From: Brachycybe producta
Lineage: Eukaryota; Arthropoda; Diplopoda; Playtdesmida; Andrognathidae
NCBI GenBank assembly: GCA_036925085.1
Contig: JAUPFP010000154.1
Span: 1-64,000, forward strand
Reading direction: 5' to 3'
Length of the DNA: 64,000 bases
A program made the position numbers and the translations under genes. Under the pieces are notes generated by a model that saw nothing but the letters and a program-made list of their open reading frames with translations, was not told the DNA's origin and ran no database searches. Position 1 is the stretch's first letter, and each line of letters opens with the position of its first letter. This document shows positions 10,026 to 18,274 of the stretch, one piece after another.

Positions 10026-10514
10026 CAAGTGCGGCGCAACCACCTTGGACTTCAGTTTGCAGTCAGTCGGTTCAAAAAGTGATATCTGTGTAAATTCCAA
10101 ACCCTTTTGTCCTAATTATCATTTTTATTAAGAATGCTATGCTATCGTTTTATCCGTGTTTAGTTGGTCTTAAAAGGGGGCCAGGTTCCCCTTTGCCAAA
10201 TAGTAGCTAGTGCCTATAATAGCTAGCCTCCACCGCCAACCATATTTTCTTATAGAGTAGAATGGGAAAAGCAAAATAAATGATTATTAACTCAACCGCA
10301 AAGAAACCAATTCAAACCTCACCCATTGAAACACACATTTAAATCCAAAGATAACAAAAACTTCCCATTTCACCTACTTTTTTTTTATTAAATAAATAAT
10401 AATTTCAACAATTAGCTCAAAAAATTAACGATCATTTTGAGAAATTAATGAACAGCAGCTGATTTTCGAACTTTTCTCTTCGTTAGCCTCTTTCTTTCAA
10501 AAAAGCAAAAATTA

Positions 10515-10752
10515 AAGAGTAACTAGAAAGTATTTTAGAAACTAGAAGGGCAGCTCAATTAGGAGCATTTTCATCTTTCAAAATAAACTTTTAAATAAGA
10601 CAAAAATTAACAAAATATCGTTTGCTTAAAGTTGAGTTATTTCGCAAAGTAAACATAAAAAAAAACTTACTTTTAAAAACGATGAAAAAATACCTGAAAA
10701 GTGATTGAGAGCTGCTGCTACCCTTCTAGTTTCTAAATCACATTCAAGTTTC
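10515..10752. mobile_element. Family B foldback MITE
   Basis: Left arm TTTTAGAAACTAGAAGGG, CAGCTCAATT, then CTTTCAAAATAAACTTTT. Right arm GCTGCTACCCTTCTAGTTTC. About 240 bp, imperfect palindrome. Confidence 0.85.
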
Positions 10753-11314
10753 AGCACCTGAATGACAGAAAGGCCCCGTTTACACTTTAAAACAATACAG
10801 AAGGTGGTTGTTTTTTCTTTCTTGAATAACCAAAGAAAACACCTCATTCCCTAATTAATTTGTAAAAAATAAAACGATTTGAGATTCCTTCGAACCGGGC
10901 CTAAATGAATGATGAATGATAAGCCCCCCCCCCTTTTTTTTCATTTTCAACCTGATTACACTTTTAATTTTTTTTTTGTTTTCGTAAATGTTTCCAAATT
11001 ACATTCATTCATTGAGGAGAAAACTAATGGAATTCCGAAATTCAAAGTGGAATTCATGTGTGATGATGAGGATGAGGATCCGTGTGTGTCTATCCGCGTT
11101 AATACAATGTATTATTATTATCACAACGTTGATGGGAATCATTTTCAAATATATTCTGAAAGTGGACATTCAGACTCTGACCATTAGCATTATAGTAATT
11201 TAGTGTACAGGGTCTAATATTTCATGTAACAACATTTGGAAGGACGAACTAACATTCTAATGGTTGCTTGCTGTTGTTGTGCGCCCTCATTTCAAACGAA
11301 TCCCCATCTCATAC

Positions 11315-11843
11315 GGAAGGCTGGAGATGGAGGCTAGCTATTAAGATACAATGCGTGTGTGTCGGACCACAATTGTATAACCTCCACATCCAGGTTTAAC
11401 AAACAAAATGGCTACTAGTGAAAGAAAAGACTGTTATTTCGGGGTCAGACTAAAACACGGAAACTGACGAAAACGCGCGGAAAAATAAATATTAGGCTAC
11501 TTTTAGGCGATACAAAGCACGGGAAAACACATACGGAAAAGACATGGAAAACACAAATACACGAAAAAATGCGGAAAACACAAACACAAACATTTTCCCG
11601 TGTGTTCATAAGTGTTTTCCGCGCTTTCCCGTGCCTTGTATCGCCTATATACAGTATGGTAGTCTAATATTTATTTTTCCGCGCGTTTCCGTCAGTTTCC
11701 TTGTTTTAGTCTAACCCGTTTTTTCTCCCTTCAAATTGTGAAGAGAATTGAGGAGGGGTCAAACGTGCCAACAGAGACTAAATTATCATACTCCAATTAC
11801 AACAAAAAAAAAACCCATTTCTAGCCTCCATGTCCAACCCTCA
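11315..11843. mobile_element. Family C DNA element, copy 2
   Basis: Left end GGCTGGAGATGGAGGCTAGC, right end CTAGCCTCCATGTCCAACCC: the same inverted termini as the 7858-10,241 element with a few changes. Inside is a long inverted repeat (11,441-11,717). No coding frame. Confidence 0.75.
11441..11717. mobile_element. Foldback element nested in family C copy 2
   Basis: Near-perfect inverted arms of about 90-100 bp: GTCAGACTAAAACACGGAAA ... CGCGCGGAAAAATAAATATT on the left, and the complement AATATTTATTTTTCCGCGCG ... AGTTTCCTTGTTTTAGTCT on the right. The inner part holds a second pair around GGCGATACAAAGCACGGGAA. It would fold into a hairpin of over 250 nt if transcribed. Confidence 0.8.
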
Positions 11844-11884
11844 TTTTTAGAACAACTTTTAAGAAAAAAGAAGAAGAAAAAGGG

Positions 11885-12278
11885 CTTTAGAAACTAGAAA
11901 GGTAATTGAAGTCATAATCTGACGTAAGAGTATTATCATTAAGGCAAAAACATCTTATGCTTCTTGCAATCAAAGAGGCTGGTTTAGAGGCTAGACAATT
12001 AACCTACAATTTTAAGTCAGCTCTGTACTTTTAATTCTATAAAAACAAATAGCCTCTAACCAGACTTTTTGATTACAAAAAAGCATAAAATGTTTTTGCC
12101 TCTAAAACTGTTATATCTTTTAAATTTTTTTTATAAGATTAGTAGTTTTAAATGTCTAAATTTTAATATTTCTCAAGTTTATCAGATTTTTCTTTTTTTG
12201 ACTTAAATAAAACGTAAATTTCTTTTAAAGATTAAGTGACTCATTTGATATTCTAGTTTGTAAAAACACTTTCAATTT
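11885..12278. mobile_element. Family B MITE interrupted by a family D element
   Basis: The left end TTAGAAACTAGAAAGGTA and right end TTCTAGTTTGTAAAAACACT bracket a family D foldback inserted at 11,941-12,101. The outer arms are diverged, so the host copy is older. Confidence 0.6.
11941..12101. mobile_element. Family D foldback MITE
   Basis: Inverted arms of about 55 bp: AAGGCAAAAACATCTTATGC ... GGCTGGTTTAGAGGCTAG on the left, and the complement GCCTCTAACCAGACTTTTTG ... GCATAAAATGTTTTTGCCT on the right. Partial relatives lie near 26,280-26,370 and 51,050-51,160. Confidence 0.8.
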
Positions 12279-12296
12279 CAGATAATTATGTAGAAT

Positions 12297-12760
12297 GGGG
12301 CGACTGAATAAGCGCTAAATTGAACAAACGCCAAACTGAATAAGCGCCAAATGGAACAAACGCCAAACTAAATAACCGCCAAATTTTTGGCTTTTATTCA
12401 GATTGGCGTTTGTTCCATTTGGCGCTTATTCAGTTTGGCGTTTTTTCCATTTGGCGTTTATTCAGTTTGGCGGTTATTCAGTTTGGCGTTTGTTCCATTT
12501 GGCGCTTATTCAGTTTGGCGTTTGTTCCATTTGGCGCTTATTCAGTTTGGCGTTTGTTCAATTTAGCGCTTATTCAGTTTGGCGTTTGTTCCATTTGGCG
12601 TTTATTCAGTTTGGCGCTTGTTCAGTTTGGCGTTTGTTCCATTTGGCGCTTGTTCCATTTGGCTTTTATTCCGTTTGGCGTTTGTTCCATTTGGCGTTTA
12701 TTCAGTTTGGCGTTAGTTCAGATTGGCGTTTGTTCAATTTGGCGCTTGATCAGCGCCACC
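12297..12760. mobile_element. Foldback-like element made of 16-bp units, with 8-bp target duplication
   Basis: 464 bp built of degenerate 16-bp units of the type TTTGGCGYTTRTTCMR. Four to five units at the left are inverted relative to the rest, so the element is a hairpin with a short and a long arm. Its ends are imperfect inverted repeats (GGGGCGACTGAATAAGCGC, and GCGCTTGATCAGCGCCACC). The direct repeat TGTAGAAT flanks it exactly at 12,289-12,296 and 12,761-12,768. Overlapping frames of Phe/Trp/Gly/Leu repeats are by-products of the units. A small relative lies at about 61,510-61,705. Confidence 0.85.
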
Positions 12761-12768
12761 TGTAGAAT

Positions 12769-13061
12769 AACCCGAGTGTTCTATTTGATTGTTGTTCTCA
12801 ATCATTTGGAGTCAAGAGACTCCAATTTCATTTAAAAAAGAAAATGTCAATTTATTTGTCGCCCAAAATACATTAGAACGTCGCGCCCTCCCCCCCCCAA
12901 CCCAAACCCACTTTTATAATATTAAATCTTGAATTAATGACATAAAAACGTCTAGATCAAATTTCTCTCAGACTCTTGTTCTGTTTGAAATTTTCACAAA
13001 AAGCTCACAATAAAAGTGTATGAAGATTATTCGAAATATTAATATGGAGAAATCTGAAAGT
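12769..13061. other. Intergenic, no gene seen
   Basis: AT-rich spacer with a poly-C run at about 12,888-12,899. Nothing recognised. Confidence 0.5.
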
Positions 13062-13357
13062 GCGTTAGAAACTAGAATAGGTAACGCTTAATAGTATTTT
13101 CATGTTGATATTTTCTCAACATGAACTTTTTTAAAGACAAATTAATAAAAAAAAAAAATATCTAGTCTGCAACATAAAAAAACCCTAAAGGATCTCCCAC
13201 ACTAGACTGGTCCCGAATCGGCTCGAAGCCGGATGGACGCTCGCCAGTAAGTAGTTGTCTTCACAGTCAGGAATTTTTCATTTCCGATTCTGACCGGTCT
13301 AGTGTGAGTAAGCTACCCTTCTAGTTTCTAAAAATACTTTTCAAGTTTTACTCTTCT
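13062..13357. mobile_element. Family B MITE carrying a nested foldback
   Basis: Family B arms (TTAGAAACTAGAATAGGTAA left, GCTACCCTTCTAGTTTCTAA right) surround a separate 109-bp inverted repeat at 13,198-13,306 with arms CACACTAGACTGGTC and GACCGGTCTAGTGTG plus GAATCGG/CCGATTC. Confidence 0.8.
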
Positions 13358-14190
13358 GAAATACATAAAAGAACCATAATTCGAAGCCGCCCCCCCCCCG
13401 ATTACACTTTTTTTTTTAAAAATGTATTAAAACGGTGATAATTCAAAAATAAATAGAAAAATTCAAGAAAATCGCGCAAAATTGCAAGAAATTGTATTTG
13501 ATTTTCTTCATAAATTTGCCATCAGAAAGAAATAAAAGAAAAAAACTCATAAAGGGAAAATAAGAGAGCGAAGAAGCCGGTTTATAGGGAAAAATGGAAA
13601 TGTTAAGTTAGGGCCCCCGTTTTCATCGTTCTAATATGAATCCCACCACGCGTTTCTGTTAACGACCGACAAAAACATTCATTTTGTCCAATGTGGTGCA
13701 TATAGGGTATCCTCCACCCACCCCTAAACACAAACACAGAACCCCCAATCCTTAACCCCTCCCGGGCATATCATAAAAACCAAATAGACGACGAAAGACA
13801 TTCATGGAAGATGAAGAAATAAAAAAACCTTCCCCCTCCCCCCCCCCTAATTCTTCACGATCCCCGCCGCCGCCGCCGCTGCAATCGCCATTTGCGCATC
13901 TCAATTATGCATCTTTTTTTTTGTTGTAAGATCTAAAAGAAATGGCCTCCATTGACGCAAGGTCAAAAGGTCAATTAATAAGTTTCAAAATCAACGATAA
14001 TAAACCTCGATCTCATCTGAGACATTATTAAGTCGACTCCTTTTAAATTATATATTAAATGGCGGCTGTATTAAAAAGAAAAACAAGCGTAAAAAGGGTT
14101 TTACTTGTAATCGCTTTTTCAGTCTCTCTCTCTCTCTATGTCTATCTATATATATCTGTCTATGTATCATTCCATCCCTCACTCCCTCCC
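13358..14190. other. Intergenic, no gene seen
   Basis: Contains poly-C runs (about 13,389 and 13,840), a short CCG repeat near 13,863 and a CT run near 14,126. No exon found. Confidence 0.5.
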
Positions 14191-14279
14191 CTCCACCTCA
14201 ATTAACTCAGGTACAAGACCGCATGATTATACATGGGTATATAGGTTTGTTTGTGACAGGCACAAATTTACAGATTCAC

Positions 14280-14676
14280 TGAGATGCTGTCAGTGCTACA
14301 ATGGCATAGTTTGGGCACATCCCAGGGCTGAGGTAAGTTTGAAATTGTTTGGAAAAATTACACGTGGTGATTGTCCTAAACCGCAGTCCAGTGATATACA
14401 TGGGCAGGGCTGACCACTCTAAGAAAATTAGGGAGATTTTTGCTAGGACACATTCCTATTATTGGTCTTTTTTTTTCTCCCCTAGAGTTATAAAGACAAT
14501 GGGCGAACTCTCTTCCTGAGGAAGAAGTGGTGAATCCCAGGGATAATTTTGTTTTCTGGGATTCACAATTGTATATTCATTTTGTTTTTATATATACTTG
14601 CACATGTATATGTGCTTGACAATATGCTTAATGCTGCATGTGGACTTTTATGTCCCTCTGCCATAGGCCTATTTGT
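14280..14676 (+). mobile_element. Decayed LINE 3' fragment
   Basis: Matches the end of the 8300-10,025 LINE: GGTGATTGTCCTAAACC, GACCACTCTAAGAAAATT, GAGATTTTTGCTAGGACA, CTATTATTGGTC, and finally CCCTCTGCCATAGGCCT. The reading frame is broken by stops and length changes, so this is an old, 5'-truncated copy. Confidence 0.75.
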
Positions 14677-14704
14677 TCCTATATATTTGACCAGTAGATA
14701 CAAC

Positions 14705-14811
14705 GATGAAATTTTATAAAAATTTTCAGTCAATAAAAATGGTCTTCTTTTAACCGGTTGAACACTTGTTCTTGACTTTTATTGACTGAAAAATTTTATA
14801 AAATTTCATCA
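14705..14811. mobile_element. Small foldback element
   Basis: Left arm GATGAAATTTTATAAAAATT then TTCAGTCAATAAAA. Right arm TTTTATTGACTGAAAAATTT then TATAAAATTTCATC. Arms about 35 bp, loop about 40 bp. Confidence 0.75.
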
Positions 14812-14952
14812 TTATTGACGAAAAAAAATCACTTATTTGGTCACTAAGGTCAAACTAATTTCTTGTTGACCACATTCTATCACATCTATGAAACACGTTC
14901 ATTATTTTTCTTAAAAAAAAACACAATTCAATCTTATTGATCATAAAATCAA

Positions 14953-15044
14953 TATAATCAGCAATCTTAATTAAACAGATCAAATTATTGTTGTTTTTAC
15001 TAATTATGCAATTTGACCTGTTTAATTAAGATTGCTAATTATAT
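14953..15044. mobile_element. Small foldback element
   Basis: Arms AATCAGCAATCTTAATTAAA and TTTAATTAAGATTGCTAATT, about 33 bp each including an ATCAAATT/AATTTGAC pair at the inner ends. Confidence 0.7.
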
Positions 15045-16007
15045 ATTTAAAAAAAAAATGATCTGTGAAATTACAATCAATACGTTGTTTATTTTAAATG
15101 GAAATTTTGATTAGATTATTTATTATTAAAATATATTAGGAATTTTATTTATTGTTGAATCGTTTAACTGAATTTGTTCCCATTTTGAACACACATTTTG
15201 TGGGATTCAAAAATGAGATCCCATCGTCCGCCCCCCCCCCCCTAACGACCATAAAAACAACATAGATAAATAGATAGATAGAGGGAACCTGTCGTCCTAT
15301 TACATTATTATTATTATTATTATTATACTGTATATATTGGGAATATATATATATATATATATATATATAGAAGGAGGAGGAGGTGGACCCGCTTTTAATG
15401 CTATCAGTGATTGCCCAACTTAAGGGGAGTATAGTATACCCTGAATCACCACTCTAAACTACAGTCACCTCAGTAGTCTCACCATCACTTATGACGTCAC
15501 AGGGGTTGATGAAAAAGTTGACATTGTGTTTGATAGAAAGGAGGGGGGGGGGGGGGGGTAATAACAAAAGTTCTTAAAAAGTATTTGTTTTAAAATGTTA
15601 AGACTGACGTCACAAGCTTTTTTAAACTACTTGAAACCCAACTTGAACCTTTTTTAAAATTAGTTCCAACAAACAAAAAAACCCTATTTAAGGATATTCA
15701 GTAAAAGTATTTTCACAATTTGAAACACTTTATAGAGAGGGTACAAGTTAAAGTTCAAGTACTAAGTTTTTGTCTTTTGTGAATTTCAGAACGAATTTCG
15801 TTATCTAAGAAAAGCGCCCAAATGAGACCCCGTAAAATCCATTCGTACTGATTTTGGGGTATTTTTTACTATTAGGAGACATCCTACATCGTACAAGGGG
15901 GAACCGTTCCCAATATCCCTTCTCCTCTTATTTTTATCTATGGGAAGGAGGAGGAGAGTTTTGCTTCAATGTTTTAATGTGATTTTATTTTGAGAAAAAA
16001 CAATACA

Positions 16008-16042
<35 letters not shown>

Positions 16043-16415
16043 GTGTGTTCTATACACGTGTAGGCCTACGTGTGTGTCTGTATATAAATAAAATGCGAGA
16101 ATTTATTGTCTCTCTCCACTAGACCACTTGGGACCTATGAAAAACGGTGGCACACATAACATGGGGGAAGATCTCTTTTTCTAGTATATTATTATATGAG
16201 ATTCGCACCACCCCCCTCTCCTCCTCTTCTAATTTGGGTACCCCCCCCCCCCTCCTCACCCCTCCAAAGAACCATTTTCAAAATATTCTTCTTCGTCGTT
16301 TTTTCTATTTCTTGTTGTTTGATGAATGGAATTTTGAAATTCAAATGCAGAAAAAGATGCTTAATTAATAAAGTGTCATTCTTTATAAAAGAGGAGAGAA
16401 CGGAATTAAGACGTC
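15045..16415. other. Intergenic with microsatellites
   Basis: Holds poly-C (about 15,231), ATT and AT runs (15,302-15,368), an 18-base poly-G (about 15,543), an ATA run (about 16,012-16,041) and another poly-C (about 16,241). No exon found. Confidence 0.55.
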
Positions 16416-16795
16416 TCTCTTTCTCACTCACTCTCTCTCTCTCTCTCTCTTCCTCTCTCCCTCTCTCTCTCTCTCTCTAACTCACTCTCTCTCTCTCTCC
16501 CTCTCTTCCTCTCTCTCTCTCTTCCTCTCTCTCTTTCTCTCTCTAACTCACTCTCTCTCTCTCTCTTTCTCTCTCTAACTCACTCTCTCTCTCTCTCTCT
16601 CTTTCTCTCTCTAACTCACTCTCTCTCTCTCTCTCTCTAACTCACTTTCTCTCTCTCTCTCTTTCTCTCTAACTCACTTTCTCTCTCTCTCTTTCTCTCT
16701 CTAACTCACTCTCTCTCTCTTCCTCTCTCTCTCTAACTCACTCTCTCTCTTTCTCTCTCTCTCTAACTCTCTCTCTCTTTCCCTTTCTCAATCTA
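16416..16795. repeat. (CT)n tract with CTAACTCA interruptions
   Basis: About 380 bp of CT/CTTT repeat punctuated regularly by CTAACTCACT, so there is a higher-order repeat unit of roughly 30-50 bp. Confidence 0.92.
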
Positions 16796-17140
16796 TCTCT
16801 CTCACTGTCTCTATTTTCTTTTAAAAAAATAAAGATATTTTCCAAAGATGAAAAAAAAACACACGATAATTTGTATTTGCTCAAAATACAAATAAATCAT
16901 CCGATTGAAAATGACACCAAACTTGTGCTTATGTATATAGATTACAAACCACCCCCTCCCCCTCAATATTCAACTTATCATTTTTACACCTCCTCCTCCC
17001 CCTCTTCAAATATCTGAACCAAAATAAAGGGGGTTGTATCTTACCCCCCACCCACCCCTTAATCCCCTCTATCTCTCTCTTTGCTTCTTTCCGTGAGAAT
17101 TCGTTTTATAAATCAAAACCTTTACACATTTGCACAAATG

Positions 17141-17448
17141 ACGAGGGTTGGAGATGGAGGCTAGCTATTAAGAGTATTACACTGAGCCAGAGAGAGAGAG
17201 AGAGAGAAAGAGAGAGTTAGAGAGGGAGAGAGAGAGAAAGTTAGAGAGAGGAAGAGAGAGAGAGAGAGGAAGAGAGAGAGAGAGTGAGAGAGGAAGAGAG
17301 AGAGAGAGTGAGAGAGATATTAAAATTATTTGAATTCATCTCCAGTTAAACCTAAACAAAAATGTATCACATTTATTTATCATAAAATATTTTAACATTT
17401 TAACTCAATTATTAAAAAGTATTATTAGCCTCCACCTCAAACCCTCGT
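17141..17448. mobile_element. Family C DNA element, copy 3
   Basis: Left end ACGAGGGTTGGAGATGGAGG then CTAGCTATTAAG. Right end TTATTAGCCTCCACCTCAAA then CCCTCGT. About 308 bp. A GA microsatellite of about 130 bp (17,187-17,317) fills the left half. Non-coding. Confidence 0.82.
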
Positions 17449-17851
17449 TTGAATTGGATTCATTTACGTTGGAATGGTTCAAGATGGAACACATTCATCA
17501 AAATTTGTATGTTTTTTTTAATAAGAAGACTGGTTATAACACTGGTTAACATCCACCCCCCTCCCACCCCCTGTTCTTTTCAACCTTATTCTATCAAAGG
17601 CTCCCCAATCCATTCGAACCCACAATCACATATTTTTGGTACAAAACTCAAAACGAATATTTAGCACAAAATTGAGAAAGAGGGGGGTGGGTGGGGGGGC
17701 TGGATAGAAAAAAAGACAAAAAAAGGTTTCTTTTCTTTATGTGTTAAATGAAGAAAATGATGGACTAAAAAACGTCATTCATATCCCATTTTCAGGGGGT
17801 TGGAAGAAGAGACGTTAAAAGAGAGAAAGAGAGAGAAAAATCCAATACCAT

Positions 17852-17890
<39 letters not shown>

Positions 17891-18190
17891 TAAAAAAATG
17901 CATCTCTCTCTCTCTCTCCTCATTTTTCTCCACAATAAGGAGAAAAAAAAGACACAAAAAAAAAGGGTTGAAACTTGATTAGAATTGGCAAAAATGAAAT
18001 CAAATTTGTCGGATTCATTTTTTCCTCCTTTTCCCACATTGTATCATTTAAGCAAAAGACACGCCCACAGGAGCATTTCTTCAACCCTCTAACGCCACGT
18101 AATGCTGTATAGAAGAAGAAGAAAAAAACAACAATTAAGAGGCTAGGGACTTAATAAAGGTCGAGTCACATTATAAAGAACGTCACCGTC
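17449..18190. other. Intergenic, no gene seen
   Basis: C-rich patches (about 17,552-17,572), G-rich (about 17,682-17,699) and a GA run (about 17,854-17,884). No exon found. Confidence 0.5.
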
Positions 18191-18274
18191 ACGGAACGTC
18201 GTACTGTGTCAACGTCACGTCAAAATATTATACAATGTATTTTCTTTTGACGTTGACACAGTACGACGTTCCGT
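18191..18274. mobile_element. Small foldback with near-perfect 24-bp arms
   Basis: Left arm ACGGAACGTCGTACTGTGTC then AACGTCACGTCAAAA. Right arm TTTTGACGTTGACACAGTAC then GACGTTCCGT. The short AT-rich loop makes it a strong hairpin. TCACATTATA upstream and TATAATGCGA downstream may extend the ends. Confidence 0.75.

Larger units (their letters stand above)
8214..10090. mobile_element. Family F foldback MITE split by the LINE
   Basis: The left part (8214-8285) has CACACAGACCACTTTTTTG and CGACTGCAAAATGAAGTC. The right part (about 10,030-10,090) is the diverged complement (GACTTCAGTTTGCAGTCAG, then TCTGTGT). Equivalent whole copies lie at 46,868-46,998 and 57,176-57,312, so this one was evidently one element interrupted by the LINE. 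Confidence 0.65.
7858..10241. mobile_element. Family C DNA element, enlarged by nested insertions
   Basis: The ends are a perfect 24-bp inverted repeat: GGTTGGCGGTGGAGGCTAGC plus TATT at 7858-7881 and its exact complement at 10218-10241. Two smaller elements at 11,315-11,843 and 17,141-17,448 share these ends. The interior is not a transposase: it holds a LINE 3' scrap (about 7997-8081), a foldback MITE (family F) split into 8214-8285 and about 10,030-10,090, and a LINE copy inside that MITE. The perfect ends suggest the outer element is not old even though it has taken later insertions. Confidence 0.82.

Noticed and set aside
12403-12835. Overlapping 120- and 141-codon frames rich in Phe, Trp and Gly
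   Set aside because: Produced by the 16-bp repeat unit of the foldback-like element, readable in two frames at once.
14195-14310. Possible FLYWCH-like zinc finger just before the LINE fragment (VYRFVCDRHKFTDSLRCCQC)
   Set aside because: Spacing of Cys and His does not fit the domain well, and the frame merges into broken LINE sequence.
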